NCBI GenBank assembly: GCA_030673425.1
Contig: DAOVJB010000028.1
Span: forward strand, 1-10,548
DNA length: 10,548 nucleotides
Direction of reading: 5' to 3'
DNA from: Elusimicrobiota bacterium
GTDB taxonomy: Bacteria; CAYTYR01; UBA6262; DAOVJB01
Under the pieces are notes generated by a model. It saw only the letters and a list, made by a program, of their open reading frames with translations. It was not told the DNA's origin and ran no database searches. Position 1 is the stretch's first letter, and the number at the start of each line of letters is the position of its first letter. A program made the translations under genes and the position numbers. Shown here in pieces: positions 1 to 6,342 of the stretch.

Positions 1-702
1 TGGTTCATATTCTATATTCTCTAAAGGAAAAGCCACATAATTTTCAGTATCCCTGTCATAATAAATGTTTATATAATTACCGTTTGTATCAATTATCTTA
101 TCCATACCCCACATAAATGTTTTGTTATTATCAGGATTATCTAGCCTGGAATTTGTATCTAGTTCGGTCTCAGCTCCTAAAAGATATTTGGTACCGCTTT
201 TATCCCATACTATCCAGCTATTGCCGTCAAAGTAGAATTTCATAAAATCTGACTCAATCTGAGTACGATATTCACCATAAGGTTCAGCATCAATAGGTAC
301 TAATTCCTGGTTTATTCCCCTAAAGGTGAAAATAAATGTGTCTTCTGCATCGTTATAGGTAGGAATGCCGTCTTTAGTATCACGCCTTATATTCCCTAAA
401 CTCAAATCCCAGCCAATACCGCACCATCCATTACTTCCACCACTGTTATATATTAAAGATAAGTCTGGCTGCATACTATCAATACCGGGTGAAACTACTA
501 TGGGGATGTTATAAACAAAAGCACCGGTGTATAAAGATACATCACCAGTGCCGTCATTGGTAGGATTAACGGTGGGATTATTCTTTTGTACAGGCAAGGG
601 AGATTCCGGTATATACCCGTCATAATTCCCATTTGCATCAGCATACGTAATGTTTGATAAAATAAACAGAATTAGTATTAACAGACCTAATTTTTTCTTC
701 AT
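1..702 (-). CDS. SpvB/TcaC N-terminal domain (Rhs/Tc-toxin-like) secreted protein, 5' part only
   Basis: The frame is open for 234 codons from an ATG at 702 down to the window edge, with no stop, so the gene is partial at its 3' end. Residues 1-23 look like a Sec signal peptide: three Lys, a Leu/Ile-rich core, then a likely cleavage after T-Y-A (residues 19-21). From about residue 51 comes the pattern G-T-G-D-V-S-L-Y-T-G-A-F, a proline-rich IPIVVSPG, then MQPDLSLIYNSGG and GWCGIGWDLSLGNIRR. This is the recognisable start of the SpvB / TcaC / TcdB N-terminal family (Salmonella virulence plasmid 65 kDa B type), often followed by Rhs/YD repeats in a large shell-like protein. A GGGAG ribosome site lies 9 nt before the ATG. 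Classical Tc B components lack Sec signals, so this one is probably a secreted or surface Rhs-like protein. Whether it carries a toxin cannot be seen. It has its own candidate promoter (792-820) and a terminator hairpin in its leader. Confidence 0.88.
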   Translation of the reverse strand, partial: MKKKLGLLILILFILSNITYADANGNYDGYIPESPLPVQKNNPTVNPTNDGTGDVSLYTGAFVYNIPIVVSPGIDSMQPDLSLIYNSGGSNGWCGIGWDLSLGNIRRDTKDGIPTYNDAEDTFIFTFRGINQELVPIDAEPYGEYRTQIESDFMKFYFDGNSWIVWDKSGTKYLLGAETELDTNSRLDNPDNNKTFMWGMDKIIDTNGNYINIYYDRDTENYVAFPLENIEYEP

Positions 703-720
703 AATGATTTTCTCCCTTCT

Positions 721-761
721 AAAAAAATATGAGATTGAGCTTCAAAATAAGCTCAATCTCA
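721..761 (-). terminator. Intrinsic terminator hairpin directly in front of the SpvB-like gene (possible attenuator)
   Basis: A perfect 13-bp inverted repeat pairs 730-742 with 749-761 around a 6-nt loop (743-748). On the minus strand the stem is followed by A-TA and then seven T (727-721), the form of a Rho-independent terminator. The U-tract ends 18 nt before the ATG at 702 and 4 nt before the GGGAG ribosome site, so no promoter fits between it and the gene. It may simply end transcription from upstream. With the candidate promoter at 792-820, however, it would sit inside the gene's own leader and could act as an attenuator. The fold is certain from sequence; the regulatory role is inference. 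Confidence 0.82.
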
Positions 762-791
762 CGTTTAGTGTCAATTAAAACTTATAATATT

Positions 792-820
792 AGTTTACCA
801 TAAAATTAAATAATTGTCAA
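792..820 (-). promoter_or_regulatory. Candidate sigma70-type promoter for the SpvB-like gene
   Basis: On the minus strand there is a perfect -35 box TTGACA (820-815), a 17-nt spacer, then TAAACT (797-792) as the -10 box. The -10 is preceded by TG plus one base, an extended -10 element. A start near 785 would give a leader of about 84 nt that contains the 730-761 hairpin. The surroundings are very AT-rich, which raises the chance of a false -10, but a perfect -35 at optimal spacing is uncommon. No other promoter of this quality was noticed in the region before the gene. Confidence 0.6.
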
Positions 821-852
821 GTTTGTTGAAATTTACTCATTTTATATTAAAT

Positions 853-993
853 TTATTCATTCTTGTTCTTCTGGAGTTTCTTTTGAGCTTTTCTTATGTA
901 TTTATCTGCTTTTTTGGCATACTTTCCTTTTGGATCCAACCCAATAGACTCCTGAAATTTCTCAGTTGCACCAATATAATCGCCTCTTTTGGA
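853..993 (-). pseudogene. Decayed 3' fragment of a secretin (TPR tail duplicate)
   Basis: Read on the minus strand from 993, 46 codons precede a TAA at 855-853. They closely match the last ~43 residues of the secretin encoded at 5251-3686: about 31 of 43 aligned residues are identical, including ATEKFQE, IGLDP, GKYAKK and KAQKKL. An in-frame TAG at 1011-1009 closes the frame, and no ATG, GTG or TTG lies between it and the start of the homology, so it cannot be expressed as this tail. Homology stops at about 993, exactly where the REP-like inverted repeat begins. It is either a truncated tandem copy of the neighbouring secretin or the end of a lost paralogue. The many synonymous and conservative differences suggest it is old. 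Confidence 0.85.
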
Positions 994-1027
994 GAAAAGG
1001 GGACGGTTCTATTTTTCACCCTTTTCT
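993..1027. repeat. REP-like inverted repeat at the truncation point
   Basis: A perfect 9-bp inverted repeat pairs AGAAAAGGG (993-1001) with CCCTTTTCT (1019-1027) around a 17-nt loop containing GGACGGTTCTATTTTT. The minus-strand wording GAAAAATAGAACCGTCCCC resembles a family of short interspersed palindromes that I recall near REP-associated (IS200-like) transposases in several environmental bacteria; this is from memory and unsearched. No transposase gene is present here. Its edge coincides with the end of homology of the secretin fragment. Confidence 0.5.
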
Positions 1028-1052
1028 GCTTTTCTCTAAATAGTTGCTGTCA

Positions 1053-3416
1053 TTATTTATCTTCATATAATTTTTTATAGAATTGCTTTAATTGTGGCAA
1101 TTCTATAATTTCTTTGGGTTGAATTACTAATAAGTTATCTAAGATAATTTCATCTTTACCAAAGACAATACGATATGCTATATATGAAGTAGCGTCAGTT
1201 AATAATGTGTGATATTTCTTCAAATTAGTCAATACTTGAGTAGAATCTTTTTTTTCATAATAAACACTTGCTAAACTTGCATAGATATCGGCATAATTTG
1301 GAAGAATCTTGGCTGCTTTTTCAAACTCTTGAATTGCCATATCAAGGTCATTTTCCATCCAATAAACAAATCCGAGATTATTATGTAATACGCCATCGTT
1401 TGATTCTAATGTTAACCTTTGTATATAATACTCTTTTTGGATTGGAACTTTAACAGTATATGATTCCAAAATTTTACAAATTATTCTTTGCCTTATTAAG
1501 TTTCTTTGGATATTTTCTTTTCCATAATATCCATAAATGTCCCCCAATTTACCATATGCTTCGTAAAAATATGGGTATATTCTTAGGGTTGTCTCAAATT
1601 CTCTCTTCGCTTCTATTCTTTCCCCTAAATCTAAAAATATTAGTCCAAGCATATAATGAGACTTAGCCAAAAGTAGATTGTTATGTTTCACTTGAGGACT
1701 TATTTCAATACATTTTTTTAACATATTTATCGCTTCAATGTAATTTCTCTTCTCTCTATAGATAGATCCAAGTATGTAATACCAATAACCATTGGGACTG
1801 CGTTTTATTTCTTCCATAATTGCATGTGGGGATACCTTAAAAAGTAACCAAGAAAATCCTACGTTGCCTACCGGTTCAAATTTTCTCAACCATGTATATT
1901 TTTCTCTTATATGAAAACAATCCGTAAGGCTATTAGTATCTATTAGTATTTCTCCATCAGTGGGCCATTCTGGATCTATTTTTATTTGTCTTTTGTCTTT
2001 CATAGATTTCTCTAAGAAGCTTGAGACAAATTTTTTGTTTTGTCCCCAGTCAAGATTAGAATCAGCTAAATATTTATATCCATTTTTAGAACCACCTACG
2101 ATTTCATTAAAATACTCCAAATAATGAGGATGTACAAGAAGGCTACTTATAACATAATAGCAAATCGTAACTAATAAAGATAACCGAAAAAATTTATTTT
2201 TGATTATACTTATATTTCCCATGAATAAATATAAAAATGGTAAAGCAGAAATCACATATCTAAAACCACTGTCAGTACGATTAAAAAGACTAAAATGAAG
2301 AAAAATGATCAAAGGTGGAACAAGTAAGAAAGATACCTCTAATTTTTTTTGTAAGGCACTATTAAATTTTATTATTGTAAATATCGCTGCACATAACAAT
2401 AATATAATAACCAGAGGTTCTTTTACTAAAAATCCTATGATAAAATAATACCACCACCCATGGGTTGATTTTTGCCCTAATAGATAAGCAGGATGACCAA
2501 CCTCATTTATATGTTGCTGTCTATCGAGTCCCATTATATACGGTGGAGGACAAGGAATAGGAAGCCAATAAAAAGCCTTTTTTATTGTTTGTAATGAGTT
2601 ACTTTGGAAATTAAAATCCTTAAAAGGGGTAAAAGTTCCGCTGAAGCCATATCCGATATTAAGTACAAGTAACGCTATCAATAGGACCTTTGCCAAGTTC
2701 TTAAAATAGAGCTTTTTTGTTAAGTCCTTTCTTTTAATAATTTTCTTTCCAAAATAAAGATATAAAATTGTTAAAAAAGGAAGTATAAAAAGCAGCAAAA
2801 GTGCAGTATGTTTTGAAAGTAATGCTAATCCCAAAGATAATCCGGTATACCATACATATTTTTTCTTCTGAGATAACAATAATTTGTAGAAATAATAAAC
2901 GCAAATAAAAATAAAGCAACTTACCACTATATCTGAGGTAATGAAACACGAATGTGCAATTATATTAGGGTCGCAAGAAAACAATATTAATACTAAAACA
3001 CCTCCTATTTTCCCATAGATTTCGTATCCCCATTTGAAAAGAAAAAAACTTAATAGTAAAACAAAGGGTATCATACAAACTCTTGCCCAAAAAAGTCTAT
3101 TCTCCCAACTAATGAATCTATGGTTTTTTAATATTAAACCATGAGCTAAGTATGAAAGAGGAGGATGCTTTGCCGTACTCTGTGTATTCCATTTGAAATT
3201 ATTTGCCAAATAAATACCTGCTTTGAGATACTTCATCTCATCATAAGTAGCAGTTTTAACCTTTAAGGTTAAAATTATACGAGATACCAGCAAAAATGAA
3301 GCTAAAATAACCAATCCTATCAGAAGAGATGAGAGAAATTTTTCTTTATGGTGGTTTTTATTCTCTTGTGTTTCTGTAGATTTTTGGAATTTAGGCTTAT
3401 AAGATTCATTTTTCAT
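1053..3416 (-). CDS. GT-C membrane glycosyltransferase (GT39/PMT-like) with C-terminal TPRs
   Basis: Probable membrane sugar transferase that takes a lipid-linked sugar and glycosylates a protein or glycan on the outer face of the inner membrane. Numbering is from the ATG at 3416 (787 residues). After a charged N-tail come a first membrane span (about 28-51) and then TYDE (57-60), whose acidic pair is the expected metal/catalytic site of the first GT-C loop. HPPL follows at 84-87. Many further spans run to about residue 430, followed by the family landmark SNLDWGQ (453-459). Residues ~542-738 hold at least four TPR-type helical pairs. The frame extends to a TTG at 3473, but no ribosome site precedes it. 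The ATG is chosen because the family-like part begins after it, with a weak AGG about 10 nt upstream. It lies after the secretion operon's terminator, so it is probably a separate unit. The acceptor substrate is unknown. Confidence 0.85.
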   Translation of the reverse strand: MKNESYKPKFQKSTETQENKNHHKEKFLSSLLIGLVILASFLLVSRIILTLKVKTATYDEMKYLKAGIYLANNFKWNTQSTAKHPPLSYLAHGLILKNHRFISWENRLFWARVCMIPFVLLLSFFLFKWGYEIYGKIGGVLVLILFSCDPNIIAHSCFITSDIVVSCFIFICVYYFYKLLLSQKKKYVWYTGLSLGLALLSKHTALLLLFILPFLTILYLYFGKKIIKRKDLTKKLYFKNLAKVLLIALLVLNIGYGFSGTFTPFKDFNFQSNSLQTIKKAFYWLPIPCPPPYIMGLDRQQHINEVGHPAYLLGQKSTHGWWYYFIIGFLVKEPLVIILLLCAAIFTIIKFNSALQKKLEVSFLLVPPLIIFLHFSLFNRTDSGFRYVISALPFLYLFMGNISIIKNKFFRLSLLVTICYYVISSLLVHPHYLEYFNEIVGGSKNGYKYLADSNLDWGQNKKFVSSFLEKSMKDKRQIKIDPEWPTDGEILIDTNSLTDCFHIREKYTWLRKFEPVGNVGFSWLLFKVSPHAIMEEIKRSPNGYWYYILGSIYREKRNYIEAINMLKKCIEISPQVKHNNLLLAKSHYMLGLIFLDLGERIEAKREFETTLRIYPYFYEAYGKLGDIYGYYGKENIQRNLIRQRIICKILESYTVKVPIQKEYYIQRLTLESNDGVLHNNLGFVYWMENDLDMAIQEFEKAAKILPNYADIYASLASVYYEKKDSTQVLTNLKKYHTLLTDATSYIAYRIVFGKDEIILDNLLVIQPKEIIELPQLKQFYKKLYEDK

Positions 3417-3574
3417 TTGAAGACCTACAATTTTTACAATATTCAGTCGATCTTCATTTATGAAATGAAGCAAAAAATCATTGGAGAGAAAAAGCTATTA
3501 CGCACGATATCATAAATCTCTCTAAAAGTAAAGATAATTCTTTCACTGGCATTAACTGTTTACCTCTGTCCAAT

Positions 3575-3607
3575 AAAAAAGAGACGTTTTATTTACGTCT
3601 CTTTTTT
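3575..3607 (-). terminator. Symmetric Rho-independent terminator ending the secretion operon
   Basis: A perfect 13-bp inverted repeat (AAAAAAGAGACGT at 3575-3587 with its complement at 3595-3607) encloses a 7-nt loop. The outer six pairs are A:T, so each strand has a short stem followed by a run of T. It lies about 80 nt after the secretin stop codon and before the glycosyltransferase, so its natural role is to end the minus-strand operon. The symmetry would let it work in either direction, although no plus-strand gene was found. Confidence 0.88.
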
Positions 3608-3685
3608 GTTATCAATTAATTTTGTTGAAAATTGCGATTTGCCCCCAGCGTTACTGAAATTTTTGACCCTGACATTTTCCTAAAT

Positions 3686-5251
3686 TTATTTCTTTTGGTT
3701 TCTCAATTTCTTTTGAGCTTTTTCTATATATTTATGTGATTTTTTAGCATATTTTCCTTGGGGATCTAAGCCGATACATTCCTGAAATTTCTCAGTTGCA
3801 TCTACATAATTACCTTTCTTGTATAAGTCAACTCCTCTCTCATACGCCTGATATGCTCTGATTCTGGTAGGTGTGGTATCTAATTTAGTCTTAAACTCTT
3901 CATCTTGAAGAAGTCTCTCCGCATCTTCAAAATTAAGGATCACTCTTGGAGTAATAAAGACAAGTAATTCTTTCTTGTTCTCTGTAATTCCTCTTTGTTT
4001 AAAGAACCAGCCAAGTAGCGGTATGTCACCTAAAATGGGTATCTTGCTGGTTGATCTGGATGTATCATCTTCAATTAAACCACCAATAACAATAGTCTGT
4101 CCGTCTCTTACTATCACATCTGTTCGTGCTTCACGAGTGGCTAAAATGGGAGCTTTAAGCTCAGGATCCGTTCCCAGTATCTTTTTAACCACCTGAGTAA
4201 TTTTAAGTGATACATCACCCTGGCTGTTAATACGTGGCAGGACCGTTAAAAGCACTGAAACATCCTTGTAGTCATAGGTCTTTATCATCTGACCTGATTC
4301 AAGAATTCTGCTTTCCCTTAAGACAGGCACCTCTTCTCCTATGCGTATAGTTGCCTCCTTGTTGTTAGAAGCAAGTATACGCGGAGCAGAAAGGATATTC
4401 ACTCTTTTATCAGTTGCCAGCATCTGAATGGCAGCTGACAACATAGCGTCATCTCTTAGCACAGAATACTTTAATCCTTCTGTAACAAAACCGCTCAAAC
4501 CGAAAGTCTGACTTGCTTCATCAGTTACGGTATGCCCGCTTCCTGTAGCACTCCATTCATTTTTATAACTCCATTCAAGGCCTAATTTGGTTTCATCCGT
4601 AAGACTTATCTCTACAATTAAAGCCTCAATAAGTACCTGAGGAATCTGAACATCTACTTCCTGAATGATTTTAATAATCCTTTTAACATTACTCGCTACA
4701 TCTATTATCACTAAGTGGTTTGTCTGTTGATTGGTCAAAATGGTACCATTTCTTGAGATAAGCGGCTGAATAAATGCTTTCATATCATTAACAGCTGTAA
4801 ACTGCAGGGAAAATACCTGTGTTATTATACTGTCACTGACCTCCTCTTGTGCCATTATTTCACCTAAGCCAATTTTTGTCTCAATATTTTTCTGGCCTGC
4901 CTCACTTTGAGCAACTACTTTCAATAATTTATCTGAGACTTTAATAATAGTTAAGCCTTTAACTTCTAAAATAGCCTGTAATATCTCAAGAGCCTCGCTT
5001 GCCGGTATTCTTACAGGACTTATTACGGTAACGTTGCCTTTTACCATGTCACTTTTAATAAAAATATATCCTGTAACCTCACTGAAAAACTTAAGCACCA
5101 AATCTATATCTGTATTGGTAAAATTAAGAGATATCAACCTGTCCGGGTCAATTTCCTTTGCAGGTTTAGCCATAGCCGAGGGAAGCATCACGGTGTTAAA
5201 AACAATTACAGATATTAACAGAAACACTAATTTACTATTAATTTTTCTCAT
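3686..5251 (-). CDS. gspD: Secretin, GspD/PilQ-type outer-membrane channel with TPR tail
   Basis: Forms the outer-membrane ring through which the pseudopilus-driven system exports its substrates. The 521 residues start with a signal peptide ending at about residue 28 (S-A-M-A). An N0 domain follows (about 38-115: ISLNFTNTDIDLVLKFF, then the repeat of beta strands to LLKVVAQ). One N1/NolW-type domain lies at about 143-204, and the secretin core at about 205-437. Core landmarks are VPVL at 308-311, the stretch DVIVRDGQTIVIGGL (377-391) and IPILGDIPLLGWFF (404-417). Residues ~463-521 form a TPR-like helical tail. It is shorter than typical GspD because two further N domains are absent, and it lacks the AMIN domain of PilQ. 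A GGAGGAG ribosome site lies just before the ATG. It is the last gene of the operon, as pilQ is in pilMNOPQ. The family is certain; the choice between GspD and PilQ rests on context. Confidence 0.94.
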   Translation of the reverse strand: MRKINSKLVFLLISVIVFNTVMLPSAMAKPAKEIDPDRLISLNFTNTDIDLVLKFFSEVTGYIFIKSDMVKGNVTVISPVRIPASEALEILQAILEVKGLTIIKVSDKLLKVVAQSEAGQKNIETKIGLGEIMAQEEVSDSIITQVFSLQFTAVNDMKAFIQPLISRNGTILTNQQTNHLVIIDVASNVKRIIKIIQEVDVQIPQVLIEALIVEISLTDETKLGLEWSYKNEWSATGSGHTVTDEASQTFGLSGFVTEGLKYSVLRDDAMLSAAIQMLATDKRVNILSAPRILASNNKEATIRIGEEVPVLRESRILESGQMIKTYDYKDVSVLLTVLPRINSQGDVSLKITQVVKKILGTDPELKAPILATREARTDVIVRDGQTIVIGGLIEDDTSRSTSKIPILGDIPLLGWFFKQRGITENKKELLVFITPRVILNFEDAERLLQDEEFKTKLDTTPTRIRAYQAYERGVDLYKKGNYVDATEKFQECIGLDPQGKYAKKSHKYIEKAQKKLRNQKK

Positions 5252-5262
5252 TTACTCCTCCA

Positions 5263-5772
5263 TTACTTACTCAATCTGAGCTTTATTTTTAATTTTCCTT
5301 TATAATCCAATAATACCTCTTTTCTTTCTTCATCTATAGTTTCGATTGTTGCCTCTTTTATTGTGTCTCCTACAGCATACATAGAAGAACCGCCTCTTCC
5401 TCTTTTATCCTCAATAAGTGCAAGATTCTCTTTGCCATTGAATACTATGCCTGTTAACAGAACCGTATTTTCTATTTCAGCCTTTTTTCTTTGAAGTTCA
5501 TTCTCTTCCTGTTTTTTCTTTATTTCAGCTAATCGCTTTTCCTCCTCTTTTTTCCGCCTTTCTTCTTCTAATCTCATCTGTTCTTCTCTTTTTCTTCTCT
5601 CAGCTTCCCTATCCGTAACGACCGTCCAGGGAGGCTTAAATATATTCTTTTTTTCTATGATTTTATAATATTTATATTTCTGGTCTGTTTTGGCATAAGC
5701 TGTATTAACAAGACCTAAAATAGAGAATATTATTATCAACATTAAACATATTTTACTTGATGAACAATTCAT
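5263..5772 (-). CDS. PilP/GspC-like periplasmic connector with charged coiled coil
   Basis: Likely links the inner-membrane platform to the secretin, as GspC and PilP do. Of 169 residues, 8-27 are a hydrophobic segment with a possible signal-peptidase site after A-Y-A (25-27). Residues 35-47 (YYKIIEKKNIFKP) match the short conserved patch that precedes the coil in this family (compare F-x-P around 'NIF'). Residues 55-101 are almost pure Glu/Lys/Arg/Gln, a long charged helix or coiled coil. Residues 103-169 (LLTGIVFNGKENLALIED, then YAVGDTI) look like the homology-region beta barrel of PilP/GspC, ending at the C terminus. There is no lipobox Cys, unlike PilP lipoproteins, and no PDZ domain, unlike many GspC. 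An AAGGTG ribosome site precedes the ATG by 8 nt. It overlaps the upstream PilO-like gene by 20 nt. Membrane-anchored and cleaved forms are both possible. Confidence 0.78.
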   Translation of the reverse strand: MNCSSSKICLMLIIIFSILGLVNTAYAKTDQKYKYYKIIEKKNIFKPPWTVVTDREAERRKREEQMRLEEERRKKEEEKRLAEIKKKQEENELQRKKAEIENTVLLTGIVFNGKENLALIEDKRGRGGSSMYAVGDTIKEATIETIDEERKEVLLDYKGKLKIKLRLSK

Positions 5773-6328
5773 TTTTATTCACCTTTTTCTTGGTCATAAA
5801 TACCGCGCTTACTGCTATCTGGCTTCTAAGAAAAGAAGGGGTTTCATTATCAGGAACTATCTGTAATTTTCCTATTCCAAATAGATGAGGAGAATTCAAC
5901 ACCTCATACATAAATTGAACCAGAGCTCCTATAGAACTTTCAAGACCCACTTGAACCTTCAGCTCCTGGTACATCCTATCTTCTCTGAACGCATCTTCTG
6001 AGTGAAGTGGTGTCATAGTGATTATCTGTTTTATGCCTGATTTTTTGGCTAATTTTTCCAAATCTATAAATATCTGGGCGAATTTCTCATCAGCTGTTTT
6101 CTCACTTGTAAGACGTTTGTAAAACTCCTGATACTCTTTCCTGATCTCATCTTTTTTAGCTAATAGATCTTCGTCTCTTTTTAATTCTTTCTTTTTTAAT
6201 GCTAATTTTGTATCAATATTACGAGCACTGGTAATCCCCGGCTCTATCACATAGACATAAAGCAGAGAGCCTAAAGTTACGAATATGCATAAATACAAAA
6301 TTATTTTTTCTCTTTTTTTAAGTTTCAT
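5753..6328 (-). CDS. GspM/PilO-like inner-membrane platform protein
   Basis: A bitopic platform protein expected to pair through its periplasmic domain with the PilN part of the preceding gene product. The 191 residues show a basic N-terminus, one membrane span (about 9-27), a periplasmic coiled coil (about 33-75, rich in Lys/Glu) and then an alpha-beta ferredoxin-like domain (about 80-180). The latter contains SGIKQIITMTP (97-107) and LESSIGALVQFMYEVLNSPHL (129-149), a layout typical of PilO and GspM. Its start lies 14 nt after the stop of the PilM-PilN fusion, with only a weak ribosome site, so coupling to upstream translation is likely. Identity rests on architecture and position (between PilMN and PilP) rather than on a sharp motif. 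Sequence alone does not distinguish PilO from GspM. Confidence 0.8.
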   Translation of the reverse strand: MKLKKREKIILYLCIFVTLGSLLYVYVIEPGITSARNIDTKLALKKKELKRDEDLLAKKDEIRKEYQEFYKRLTSEKTADEKFAQIFIDLEKLAKKSGIKQIITMTPLHSEDAFREDRMYQELKVQVGLESSIGALVQFMYEVLNSPHLFGIGKLQIVPDNETPSFLRSQIAVSAVFMTKKKVNKNELFIK

Positions 6329-6342
6329 TGTTTAACCACTTC

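Noticed and set aside
814-1080. Plus-strand open frame with a hydrophobic N-terminus.
   Set aside because: It lies antisense to the secretin-tail remnant and the REP-like repeat. Its hydrophobic look comes from reading Lys-rich codons in reverse, and it has no ribosome site.
3417-3473. TTG-initiated extension of the glycosyltransferase.
   Set aside because: There is no ribosome site before the TTG. The ATG at 3416 gives a normal charged N-tail before the first membrane span. The TTG cannot be excluded fully.
3509-3537. Promoter for the glycosyltransferase: TATGAT (3514-3509) with TTATCT 17 nt upstream.
   Set aside because: The -35 matches only three of six positions and the region is AT-rich. 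Some promoter is expected after the terminator, but this one is not supported well enough to annotate.
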